64,000 nucleotides of DNA from Actinomadura sp. J1-007 (GTDB lineage Bacteria > Actinomycetota > Actinomycetes > Streptosporangiales > Streptosporangiaceae), in contig NZ_WING01000001.1 in NCBI RefSeq assembly GCF_009793335.1, positions 806,001 through 870,000 on the forward strand, given 5' to 3'. Both the position numbers and the translations under genes were made by a program. This document shows positions 17,994 through 26,043 of this stretch, piece after piece. The notes below the pieces were generated by a model that saw nothing but the letters and a program-made list of their open reading frames with translations, searched no databases and was not told the DNA's origin. Numbering within the stretch: position 1 is the stretch's first letter; each line of letters begins with the position of its first letter.

Positions 17994-19133
17994 TCAGGGG
18001 GCGGTGAGGATCGCGGCGCTCCCGTAGCTGCCGCCGAAGCCCGTGCAGAGGGCGACGCCCGCGCCGCGCACCTGGTTGGTCCCGGTGCCGCGGAGCTGCC
18101 GTACGGCCTCGGCGACGTTGTTGAGCCCGTGCACGTAGCCCTCGGACAGCAGCCCGCCGTGCGGGTTGACGGGGAACCGCCCGTTCCACGCGATGTCCTG
18201 CGCGTGCAGGACGACGCCGAGGTCCGCCCTCGGCACGAGCCCGAAGTCTTCGAGCTGCCGGGGGACGAGCCAGGAGTACGCGTCGTACAGCAGCGAGACG
18301 TCGATGTCGGCGGGCTTCATCCCGGCCGCCTCGAACAGGGGCCCGGCGACGTACGACGAGAAGATCCGCGTGATGTCCGGGGCCTTGTCCATGGTGGACG
18401 CGCCGGGGCCGCCGCCGCGGACGACCGCGTGGACGCGCGGCGCGCTCGGGGCCCGGTCGGCGCGCGTGACGACGAGGGCGCAGGCGCCGTCGGTCTCCTG
18501 GCAGCAGTCCAGGCGGCGGAGCGGCGAGGCCACCATGGGGCTGTCGCGGTAGGTGGGCAGGTCGAGGCGCTCGCGGCGGAGCGCGCGCGGGTTGCGGGTC
18601 GCGTGCGCCCTGGACTGCGCGACGACCGCGTGGGTGTGCACCTCGCCGAGCCCGGCCTCGTGCAGGTAGCGCTGCCCGGCGAGCGCGAACTGGTGGACCG
18701 GCCCCGCCATCCCGTACGGGTGGGTGAACTGCTCCTCGGTGCCCTCCCCCAGCTTGAGGCCGAGCGCGTTCATCCGCTTGCCGGACCGGCCGTTGAGGGC
18801 CCGGTAGACGAGCACGTTCTCGGCGAGGCCGGCGTCCACGAGCATCGCCGCGTCGGCGAGGATCGAGGCGCTCTGCGTGCCGCCGCCGTAGATCTCGTTG
18901 TGCCAGCCGACCTCGGGCAGCCGCAGCTCGCGCGCGAGGTAGAGGACGGGCGCCGAGTCGTTGAGGTGGTAGCTGAGGACGGCGTCGGGCCGTTCGATCC
19001 CGGCGTCGGCGAGGGCCGCGCGCGACGCCTCGGCGGCCAGCTCCAGCTCCGTCCGGCCGGACTCGCGCGACAGCGCGGTCATCCCGACCCCGGCGATCGC
19101 GGCCCTGCCCGAGAACCCCTGCCTGCCGCTCAC
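17994..19133 (-). CDS. SCP2-thiolase-like protein (lipid-transfer/aldolase type)
   Basis: A 379-residue thiolase-fold protein. The conserved C-terminal block (NPHGGLLSEGYVHG) and ALCTGFGGSYGSAAIL end are typical of the SCP2/Ltp group. At the position of the usual nucleophilic Cys the text is EIYGGGTQSAS, so the classical acyl-Cys mechanism looks absent. Relatives (Ltp2) work as retro-aldolases on steroid side-chain CoA esters and need a DUF35 OB-fold partner. A DUF35 gene lies at 29.5 kb, not adjacent. The GTG at 19133 follows GGAGG. The promoter carries a KstR2-type site. Aldolase activity is an inference. Confidence 0.8.
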   Translation of the reverse strand: MSGRQGFSGRAAIAGVGMTALSRESGRTELELAAEASRAALADAGIERPDAVLSYHLNDSAPVLYLARELRLPEVGWHNEIYGGGTQSASILADAAMLVDAGLAENVLVYRALNGRSGKRMNALGLKLGEGTEEQFTHPYGMAGPVHQFALAGQRYLHEAGLGEVHTHAVVAQSRAHATRNPRALRRERLDLPTYRDSPMVASPLRRLDCCQETDGACALVVTRADRAPSAPRVHAVVRGGGPGASTMDKAPDITRIFSSYVAGPLFEAAGMKPADIDVSLLYDAYSWLVPRQLEDFGLVPRADLGVVLHAQDIAWNGRFPVNPHGGLLSEGYVHGLNNVAEAVRQLRGTGTNQVRGAGVALCTGFGGSYGSAAILTAP

Positions 19134-19183
19134 GTGCCGCCCTCCGCGTGTCCCGCCGTCCGCCGGCCGGCACGGGGGTGCCT

Positions 19184-19219
19184 GCCGCCGGGGATGGGGC
19201 GCGATCCATCCCCGGCGGC
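19184..19219 (-). promoter_or_regulatory. Perfect 14-bp hairpin in thiolase leader
   Basis: Arms 19184-19197 and 19206-19219 pair perfectly with an 8-nt loop, about 50 bp before the thiolase start and downstream of its predicted promoter. It could be an attenuator, an mRNA-stability element, or a terminator of transcripts coming from the Dabb gene. Confidence 0.5.
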
Positions 19220-19283
19220 CGGCGTCCCTGGGCGGGCCGGGCCCGCGGTGACGGCGTTCCGGCCGCGCCGCCGTCGCAGCCGA

Positions 19284-19321
19284 AACTAACGCCTGACACC
19301 CTCTTGACACAAGCGCTTGCT
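19284..19321 (-). promoter_or_regulatory. Thiolase promoter with overlapping KstR2-type site
   Basis: On the minus strand TTGTGT (19307-19312) and TTAGTT (19284-19289) are spaced by 17 bp as -35 and -10 candidates. The 14-mer CACAAGCGCTTGCT (19308-19321) fits AnCAAGnnCTTGnT with one mismatch and covers the -35 box, so a bound repressor would block polymerase. Confidence 0.5.
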
Positions 19322-19371
19322 CGGTTCATTCGCGAACGGGGCGCCGGGTCTGCCGCTGGGTGGTCCCGGCG

Positions 19372-19671
19372 CTACAGCTCGTACTGGACGGCGGCGCGCC
19401 CCGCGAGGATCGGGGTGATGTACTCGTCGATCACGGCGCGGTGGGCGGGATGGTCCCGGTAGACGAGGAAGTCCTCCTCGGACGCGAAGTCGCCCACCAC
19501 CACGAAGTCGTGGTTGTCCGCGCCGATGCCCGCGTCGGCCCCGAGGCTGTACGACCGGATCTGCGGGATCACGCCGGGCAGCTCGCCCAGCCGGGCCGCG
19601 ACCTCCTCCTGCTGGCCGGTCGTCGTCCCCTCGGCCCACACGAACATCACCACATGACGGAAACCGCTCAT
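19372..19671 (-). CDS. Dabb-family (stress-responsive alpha/beta barrel) protein
   Basis: A 99-residue soluble protein of the dimeric alpha/beta-barrel fold: FRHVVMFVWAEGTT at the start, FVVVGDFASEEDFLVYRDHPAHRAV in the middle, and a short tail. Dabb proteins include cyclases of polyketide and cannabinoid-like pathways and proteins of unknown role. It starts at ATG 19671 with GGTGA upstream, and this ATG overlaps the stop of one reading of the flavodoxin-like gene (ATGA). It lies between the flavoprotein and the thiolase on one strand. Function cannot be specified. Confidence 0.85.
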   Translation of the reverse strand: MSGFRHVVMFVWAEGTTTGQQEEVAARLGELPGVIPQIRSYSLGADAGIGADNHDFVVVGDFASEEDFLVYRDHPAHRAVIDEYITPILAGRAAVQYEL

Positions 19672-20318
19672 GAGATCACCGTAGCGTCCGCCCCGCCCGC
19701 CGCACCCCCGCCCGCAACGGCGCGCCGAAGGGCGGGTGCTGAGGCGTGCGTCAGAGCGGGGCGCTTCAGCCCGGCGCGCCGGAGAGGCACGGGAGCGCCG
19801 GAGCACGGGAGCGCCGGAGCGCCGAAGGGCGCGGGAGGGCGGGAGGGTGCGGGTCGGGGTGGGTCAGAGGGGGCTAGTTCGGCGGCGACCGTGGCGCCGA
19901 GTTCCCAGCACGCCTCCAGGTCGGCCTTGGCCGGGTCGCCGTTGACGACCAGCGGCGGGCGCACCGCGCGCCACCGCAGGCCGGTGGTGATCGAGTCGAG
20001 GGCGCGCAGGGCGCCGGCGGCGTCGCTGTTGCCGTGGAGGTACGCGCCGTACGGCCGCCGGGATGTCTCGTCCAGGGACGGGTAGTAGATCTGGTCGAAG
20101 AAGTGCTTGAGGGCGCCGGACAGGTAGCCGAGGTTGACGGGCGTGCCGAGCAGGTAGCCGTCGGCCTCCAGGACGTCCGGGGCCGACGCGGTGAGGGCGG
20201 GGCGGGAGACGACCTCCACCCCCTCGATCTCGTCGGTCGCGGCTCCCGCCCGTACGGCCTCGTACATGGCGCGCAGCGACGGGGAGGGCGTGTGGTGGAC
20301 GATCAGCAGCGTCTTCAT
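19668..20318 (-). CDS. Flavodoxin-fold NAD(P)H-dependent oxidoreductase (C-terminus uncertain)
   Basis: An FMN-binding protein of the flavodoxin/WrbA type: MKTLLIVHHTPSPSLRAMYEAV holds the phosphate loop, LGTPVNLGYLSGALKHFFDQ the isoalloxazine loop. The fold is complete at about residue 150 (ACWELGATVAAELAP). As read, it continues 65 residues of Pro/Ala-rich text and ends in an ATGA overlap with the Dabb gene. Adding one base in the five-G run at 19869-19873 would instead stop at 19864 and give a normal 151-residue flavodoxin. Given the other deletions, the short form is plausible; the ATGA overlap argues for the long one. Confidence 0.75.
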   Translation of the reverse strand: MKTLLIVHHTPSPSLRAMYEAVRAGAATDEIEGVEVVSRPALTASAPDVLEADGYLLGTPVNLGYLSGALKHFFDQIYYPSLDETSRRPYGAYLHGNSDAAGALRALDSITTGLRWRAVRPPLVVNGDPAKADLEACWELGATVAAELAPSDPPRPAPSRPPAPFGAPALPCSGAPVPLRRAGLKRPALTHASAPALRRAVAGGGAAGGADATVIS

Positions 20319-20521
20319 CGGCTCCGAGCGTAGTCAAGGGGGCCGCGGGGATGGCCGCGTCCGGCCATCGCGATCGACCGTTGGCGTACCGACGATCTGC
20401 GTCGTACTTACCGTGCGCCCCTAATCTGAAGGGGCTATGACCTCAAAAGGCCACAAATAACGTTCGATCCCGGGAATGAGTTCCAAAGGATCATGGTTGT
20501 GGTCTTGGCGGAGGTGAACAC

Positions 20522-22173
20522 GTGCTTGCAGCGAAACCGGCCGGGATGAGGGCGTTGCCGCCGGTGTGGCCACTGGCGCTCGTCACGGCGGCCGTCGCGG
20601 CGCTCCTCGCCGTTCCGGCGGTGACCACGCCCGACTGGCTGGACCGGCTGTCCCTGCTCGTCACCGGGCGCCCGCTGGCCCCGGCCCACGCGGTGGTGCT
20701 GGCGCTGGCGCTCGGCCTGGTCGCGCGCGGCGTGCTGCTGCGCCGCCGGGCCGCCTGGTACGGGCTGCTCGTCCTGATCGTGATGGGCCTGGCCGCCGTG
20801 CTGACCGGCGACGACGCGCTGTGGCGGCTGCCGCTGCTGGTCGTCGCCCTCGCGGCGGTGTGGCTGAGCCGCGACGCGTTCACGGTCCGGCCGCACCACG
20901 AGCGGATCCGCACGGCCGTGCGGACCGGCGCGGGCCTGGTCGTCGCGGCCGTCGTCGGCTCGGTGCTGGTCGGCGGCGTCTCGATCCGCTCGGTCGGCCC
21001 GGCCGTCGCGGGCGGCCTCGGCGCGACCGGCGCGCCGACCGACGGAGCGTCCTGGCTTCCGGGCGTGCTCGGCCTGGTCGGCGGGGTCGGGCTGCTGGTG
21101 CTGGTGGTCACCCTGCTGGCCCCCGACCCGGCGCCGCCGCCCGGCGACGAGATCGACCGGCGCCGCGTCGCCGGGCTCGTCCGGCACCCGGGCTCCGACA
21201 CCCTCGCGCCGTTCGCGCTGCGCCGCGACAAGAGCTACGTGTTCAGCCCGGACGGGGCCGCCGCGATCGGCTACCGCGTGCTGTTCGGCGTCGCGGTCGC
21301 GGGCGGCGACCCGGTCGGCGACCCGCGCTCGTACGGCCGGGCGGTCGACGCGTTCATCGAGATGTGCCACCGGACGGGCTGGCGGCCCGCCGTGCTCGGC
21401 GCGAGCGCCGACGTGCTGCCCGCGTGGGGCCGGCTGCGGTCGTTCGGCTTCGGCGACGAGGTGTACGTGCGGCCCGAGGAGTTCAGCCTCTCCGGCCGGC
21501 AGATGCGCAACGTCCGGCAGGCGGTCAAGCGGACCCGCAACGCGGGCGTCACGAGCGAGATCGTCGCCGAGCGGGACCTGCCGCCCGAGCTGCGCAAACG
21601 GCTGCTGGACGTGGCGTCCCGCTCGCTCGGGGCGCCGCCGAGCGTGGCTTCTCCATGAACCTCGACGAGCTGCTCACCGGCTACCACGACGGCGCGCTCG
21701 TCGCGATCGCCTACGGCGAGAACGACGAGCCGATCGCGTTCCAGCGGTACGCGACGGCCGGCGAGGGGATCAGCCTGGACGCGATGCGCCGGGCGCCCGG
21801 CGGCCCGAACGGCGTGAACGAGCGGCTGATCGTCGAGATGATCGAGTACGCGGCGAAGCAGGGCGCGGGGGTCGTCTCGCTCAACTTCGCGGCGTTCCGC
21901 GAGCTGCTCGACTCCGAGGACCGCAAGGCCGTGGAGAAGGTGGGCTACAAGGCGCTGCACCTGCTCGACCCGCTGATCGCGGTGGAGTCGCTGTACCTGT
22001 TCGACAAGAAGTTCCGGCCCGCCTACCGGCCGCGCAGCGTGGTGTTCCGCTCGTGGTTCGACATCGCGTGGCTGGCGGCGGCGCTGCTCACGCTGGAGTT
22101 CGGGCGGACCCGCCCGGCCGCGCGCGCCGAGGACGCCATCGCGCACCCGGCGGGCCAGTTCGAGCACCACTGA
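20522..22173 (+). CDS. MprF-like phosphatidylglycerol lysyltransferase domain protein (frame break near 21639)
   Basis: A membrane protein of about 550 residues. Five or six hydrophobic helices (15-200) precede a DUF2156 (GNAT-like) catalytic domain with the segments YVFSPDGAAAIGYRVLFGVAVAGGDP, QMRNVRQAVKRTRNAG, ERGFSMNLDE and GVVSLNFAAFRELL. Such enzymes transfer an amino acid from tRNA to phosphatidylglycerol on the membrane, lowering sensitivity to cationic peptides. The frame shifts between SRSLG and ERGFSMN near 21639; one added base repairs it. GTG 20522 follows GGAGGTGA. A perfect 15-bp terminator hairpin follows. Lysine specificity is not shown. Confidence 0.85.
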
Positions 22174-22186
22174 CGCCCTTTCCCCC

Positions 22187-22220
22187 TGAACGCCCCGGAC
22201 CAGGCGGTCCGGGGCGTTCA
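22187..22220 (+). terminator. Perfect 15-bp terminator hairpin
   Basis: Arms 22187-22201 and 22206-22220 are perfect complements with loop AGGC, 14 bp after the MprF-like stop. It is a strong GC hairpin without a T-tract and separates this gene from the next promoter. Confidence 0.8.
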
Positions 22221-22281
22221 GCGTGGAATACGGCTTTTCGCGCCGTCCATGTGACCGCGCGGCGGCGACCTGTTAGGCTTC

Positions 22282-22297
22282 CCAAGCGAGCGCTTGG
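22282..22297. promoter_or_regulatory. 16-bp palindromic operator CCAAGCG-AG-CGCTTGG
   Basis: A perfect 7+2+7 palindrome upstream of the LLM oxidoreductase/acyl-CoA ligase pair. A TACGTAAT sequence directly downstream (22298-22305) may be the -10 region. The same palindrome type occurs at four other catabolic promoters in the window. Confidence 0.7.
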
Positions 22298-22378
22298 TAC
22301 GTAATGATGGGTAGGCGTTATGACACGGCGAGGGCACGGCGTGCGCCCGCCGGGCCCGGTGAAGAAGGAGCCGTACAC

Positions 22379-23452
22379 GTGGCTGACCGCCCGATGAAGT
22401 TCTCGACCTTCCACCTCTTCCACCAGTTCGCGGGGCAGACCGCGCGGGAGGTGTACGACTACCAGATCGAGATCGTCGAGCTCCTGGAGGAGCTCGGCTT
22501 CGATGGGGTGTGGGTCGCCGAGCACCATTTCCGGGACTACGGGGTCGTCCCCAACATCTTCAACCTGCTGTCGAACCTCGCCGCCCGCACCGAGCGGCTG
22601 CGCCTCGGCACCGGCATCGTCGTCCTCCCGCTGCACAACCCCGTCCACGTGGCCGAGGAGGCCGCGATGGTCGACCTGCTGTCGGGCGGCCGGCTGGAGG
22701 TCGGGATCGGCCGCGGCTACCAGAGCGTCGAGTTCGAGAACTTCGGCCTCGACCTGTCCGAGGCGCGGGACCGGTTCAACGAGTGCCTCGACATGCTGAT
22801 CGGCCTGTGGACGCAGGACGGCTTCGAGTACAAGGGCCGGTTCTACGAGACCAACCACCCGCTGACGCTGATGCCGAAGCCGGTCCAGCGCCCGCACCCG
22901 CCGCTGCACGTCGCCGCCGTCAGCCCCGAGACCGTCGAGCTGTACGCCGCGCGCGGGCTGCCGATCCTCGCCGACCCCGCCGCCCCGTTCAAGAAGATCG
23001 CCAAGGCGGCCGAGACGTGGCACGCGACCGCCGCCGCGAACGGCGTCGACACCTCCGGCGCGGAGCTGGTCGCGAGCCGTTCGGTGTACGTCGCGCCGAC
23101 CGTCGAGCAGGCCCGCGCGGACCAGGCGCGGTTCGAGGAGGGCTTCGACCGCTCGCGCATCTTCAACGTGCAGAGCGCGCCGATCGACCCGAGCACCGGC
23201 CAGGCCGCCAAGGGCTTCGAGTTCTACCAGGACCGCTACCTCAAGGGCGGCTCGGTCGACAACGAGTTCCGCTGGAACCAGCTCGAGGTGATCGGCGACC
23301 CCGAGCGCGTCATCGGGCAGATCAAGTCGATCCAGGAGATGGGCTACTCCAACCTGATGTGCGACTTCGGCTCGACGCGCCCGCTCCCGCTGGAGGAGAT
23401 GCGCAAGGTCCTGAAGTTCTTCGCGGCCGAGGTCATGCCCGCGTTCCGTTAA
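22379..23452 (+). CDS. LLM-class flavin-dependent oxidoreductase
   Basis: A 357-residue bacterial-luciferase-like TIM-barrel enzyme using FMN or F420. Characteristic segments are ELGFDGVWVAEHHF (50-65), RLRLGTGIVVLPLHNPVHVAEEAAMVDLLSGGR and VGIGRGYQSVEFENFGLD. Members act as monooxygenases or dehydrogenases; 'EHHF' is typical of the alkanal-monooxygenase-like branch. The GTG at 22379 follows GAAGGAG at proper distance; an upstream ATG at 22304 has no ribosome site and overlaps the promoter. It is followed after 38 bp by an acyl-CoA ligase gene, likely in one operon under the 16-bp operator. Confidence 0.88.
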   Translation: MADRPMKFSTFHLFHQFAGQTAREVYDYQIEIVELLEELGFDGVWVAEHHFRDYGVVPNIFNLLSNLAARTERLRLGTGIVVLPLHNPVHVAEEAAMVDLLSGGRLEVGIGRGYQSVEFENFGLDLSEARDRFNECLDMLIGLWTQDGFEYKGRFYETNHPLTLMPKPVQRPHPPLHVAAVSPETVELYAARGLPILADPAAPFKKIAKAAETWHATAAANGVDTSGAELVASRSVYVAPTVEQARADQARFEEGFDRSRIFNVQSAPIDPSTGQAAKGFEFYQDRYLKGGSVDNEFRWNQLEVIGDPERVIGQIKSIQEMGYSNLMCDFGSTRPLPLEEMRKVLKFFAAEVMPAFR

Positions 23453-23490
23453 GCGAGACCCCACCCCCCCCGCAGGCGCATGGAGGCGCG

Positions 23491-24996
23491 ATGTCCGTAC
23501 ACCGGCTCACTCTCGGGGACGTCCTCAGCGAGCACCGGCGCGGCCGGCCGCTCGGCACCGCCGTCGTGGACGGCGACGTACGGCTGAGCTATCCCGAGCT
23601 CGGCGACCGCGTGGACCGCCTGGCCGGGGCCCTCGCGGCGGACGGCGTCGGAGCCGGCGACCGCGTGCTGTGGCTCGGCCAGAACTCGTTCCGCGTGCTG
23701 GAGCTGCTGCTCGCCTGCGGCTCGCTCGGCGCGGTGCTGTGCCCGGCGAACTGGCGGCAGAGCGCCGACGAGCTGGCCCACGTCCTGGACGACCTGACGC
23801 CCCGGCTCGTGGTGTGGGAGGAATCCGAGGCGGTCGAGAAGGCGCGGAGCCAGGTGTCGCTGGACGCGCGCTGGGTCCGCTCCGGCGAGGAGTACGAGGC
23901 GTACGCCGCGGCGGGCGTCCCGCTCGCGGCCGAGCCGGACGTGCCGGACGACGCGCCGGTCCTCGCCCTCTACACCGCGGCGTTCGACGGGCGGCCGAAC
24001 GCGGCGCTGCTGAGCCACTCCGCGCTGGTCGCGCACAGCATGGCGCTGCTGCACGTCCGGCAGATGGAGGACGGGTTCGCGTTCCTCGCGTGCGGGCCGC
24101 TGTTCCACGTCGGGACGATGATGTTCACGCTCGCGACGTTCCAGATCGGCGGCAAGCTGGTCTTCACCCCCGCGTACGAGCCGACCGAGGTGTGCCGCCT
24201 GATCGACGCGGAGCGGTGCACGCAGGCGTTCCTGTTCGGCCCGATGATCGACGGCCTGGTGGAGGCCAACAAGGACCGCCGGTACGACCTGTCGTCGCTG
24301 CGGTTCGTCTCGCACTCCCCCGAGTGGGACGAGATGATCACGGTGGACTCCAGCCCGTGGTGCGCGTCCGGGATGGGCGGGTACGGCCAGACCGAGGCGG
24401 GCGGGATGCTCACCTTCCTCGGCCTCGGGATGGGCGGCGCGGGCCTCGCCGGGCGGCCGTCGCCGCTGGTGCACGTCCGGCTGCTGGACCCGTCCGGCGC
24501 GGAGGTCCCGGCGGGCGAGGTCGGCGAGATCTGCGCGCGCGGCCACAGCCTGTTCTCCGGCTACTGGAACCGCCCCGCGCTGAACGCGGCGAAGGCGGCG
24601 GGCGGCTGGCACCACACCGGCGACCTCGGCCGCCGCGAGCCGGACGGCACGCTGACGTTCATCGGCCCCAGGCTGCGCATGATCAAGTCGGCGAACGAGA
24701 ACATCTACCCGGCCGAGGTCGAGCGCGCCCTCAAGGCGCACCCGGCGGTCGCGGACGCGGCGGTGATCGGCGTCCCGGACGAGCGGTTCGGCCAGTCGCC
24801 GAAGGCGGTGGTCGTCCTCGCGGACGGCGCCTCGGCCACCGCCGAGGAGATCATCGAGCACGTCCGCGGCGAGATCGCCTCGTACAAGAAGCCGCGCGAG
24901 GTCGTGTTCGCCGACGCCATCCCGAAGAAGGGCTACACCCCCGACTACGACGCCCTGGACGCGGCCCACGGCGGCGGCGCCTATCCGGGGGCCTGA
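23491..24996 (+). CDS. AMP-dependent acyl-CoA synthetase-like protein with altered P-loop
   Basis: A 501-residue ANL-superfamily protein (FadD-like) that should activate an acid as acyl-AMP and then acyl-CoA. Adenylate-binding and hinge motifs are present: GGYGQTEAGG, GWHHTGDLGRREPDG, and the C-terminal KKGYTPDYDAL. The P-loop, normally YTSGTTGxPK, is YTAAFDGRPNAA (161-172), without the Gly-Thr-Thr-Gly and the Lys. This variant seems to form a subgroup rather than a mutation, as the surroundings are conserved. ATG 23491 follows GGAGG. Probable substrate: the acid or product handled by the upstream LLM oxidoreductase. Confidence 0.82.
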   Translation: MSVHRLTLGDVLSEHRRGRPLGTAVVDGDVRLSYPELGDRVDRLAGALAADGVGAGDRVLWLGQNSFRVLELLLACGSLGAVLCPANWRQSADELAHVLDDLTPRLVVWEESEAVEKARSQVSLDARWVRSGEEYEAYAAAGVPLAAEPDVPDDAPVLALYTAAFDGRPNAALLSHSALVAHSMALLHVRQMEDGFAFLACGPLFHVGTMMFTLATFQIGGKLVFTPAYEPTEVCRLIDAERCTQAFLFGPMIDGLVEANKDRRYDLSSLRFVSHSPEWDEMITVDSSPWCASGMGGYGQTEAGGMLTFLGLGMGGAGLAGRPSPLVHVRLLDPSGAEVPAGEVGEICARGHSLFSGYWNRPALNAAKAAGGWHHTGDLGRREPDGTLTFIGPRLRMIKSANENIYPAEVERALKAHPAVADAAVIGVPDERFGQSPKAVVVLADGASATAEEIIEHVRGEIASYKKPREVVFADAIPKKGYTPDYDALDAAHGGGAYPGA

Positions 24997-25093
24997 GCCC
25001 CGCTCGGGCGTGCGGCGGGCCGCGGCCCGCCGCACGCCGGTGCGCGCCGTGCGCGTCATGCGCGCGGTACGCGTCGTACGCGCCGGGCCTGCG

Positions 25094-26008
25094 TCAGAGG
25101 ACGGCCAGCGGGTTGATCGGGCTGGCGGTGCCGCCCTCGATCCTGAGCGGGGCGGCCACGAACAGGAAGTCGGTGCGGCCCGTCTCGGACAGCTCCTCCA
25201 GCCACAGCATCTCGGCCAGGTGGATCCCGTGCCGCCAGAGGAAGATCATGTGCAGGTCGTCGTCCAGCCCCTCGTCGGCGAGCTGATGCTCGTTCAGCCC
25301 GCCGATCGCCGCGTTGTCGCTCGCCACGACCGACACGTCCCGTCCGGCCAGCCACCGGCCCGCGTCCGCCGACAGGCCCGGCTGGCCCGCCCAGTACGCC
25401 TCCGGGCCGCCGTCCCGCCAGGCCAGGGGCCAGCCGGTGCGGACCACCGCGACGTCGCCCGGACGGACCTCGACGCCGGCGGCCTCCAGGTCGTCCACGC
25501 CGACCCGGTCCGCCGCGTCCAGCCGCTCGACGCCGCGCAGCCTCGGCACGTCGAACAGGACGCCGCGCGCCACGACCGGGCCCGCCTTGTCGATCCCGCA
25601 GCGCCCCGCCCCGTACGAGCGGACGCGCCCGGCCGGGTGCCCGTTGTAGAGCTCGTCGCCCGACCACATGTGGCAGAGCGCGTCCATGTGCGTCGTCGTC
25701 CCGTGCGGCGTGACGACGAGGGCGTCGTCGGCCATCTTCAGGCCCGCGCCGATGGGGCGCGTCCCGGCCGCGTAGTCCCCGCCGTCCACCGACATGAAGT
25801 GCTGCGGCAGCGGCCGGCCCCGCAGGTGCGGGACGGTCGTCGGCGCGGGCGAGGACGTGGCGCCCCTGATCGGCAGCGACAGGCTGAGGGCCCGCCCCTC
25901 GCGCACGCACCCGGCCGCCGCGACGACGGTCTCCGGTGTGAGCAGGTTGAGGGCCCCGCGCTCGTCGCCGGCCCCCCACCGTCCCCAGTTGTTCGGCTCT
26001 TCGAGCAT
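25094..26008 (-). CDS. Cyclase-family metal-dependent hydrolase
   Basis: A 304-residue protein of the kynurenine-formamidase-like cyclase family. The metal-binding signature HGTTTHMDALCH is complete, and SVVASDNAAIGG and LWRHGIHLAEMLWLEEL match long-form members. These enzymes hydrolyse amides or open lactone/cyclic compounds in aromatic catabolism. ATG 26008 is selected because the conserved text starts there; the nearest ribosome-like GGAAGG is 12 nt away. Only 35 bp separate it from the divergent serine hydrolase, so their control elements must overlap. Substrate unknown. Confidence 0.85.
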   Translation of the reverse strand: MLEEPNNWGRWGAGDERGALNLLTPETVVAAAGCVREGRALSLSLPIRGATSSPAPTTVPHLRGRPLPQHFMSVDGGDYAAGTRPIGAGLKMADDALVVTPHGTTTHMDALCHMWSGDELYNGHPAGRVRSYGAGRCGIDKAGPVVARGVLFDVPRLRGVERLDAADRVGVDDLEAAGVEVRPGDVAVVRTGWPLAWRDGGPEAYWAGQPGLSADAGRWLAGRDVSVVASDNAAIGGLNEHQLADEGLDDDLHMIFLWRHGIHLAEMLWLEELSETGRTDFLFVAAPLRIEGGTASPINPLAVL

Positions 26009-26043
26009 GATTCGGTTCAGACCTTCCAGTGAGAGGACCGCGC

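Noticed and set aside
19304..19309. TTGACA on the plus strand as a -35 box
   Set aside because: No plus-strand gene follows and no -10 stands at the right distance; the minus-strand promoter fits better.
21630..21660. Programmed ribosomal frameshifting as the cause of broken frames
   Set aside because: No slippery heptamers or shared downstream structures; the breaks occur in unrelated gene families and all need the same one-base addition.
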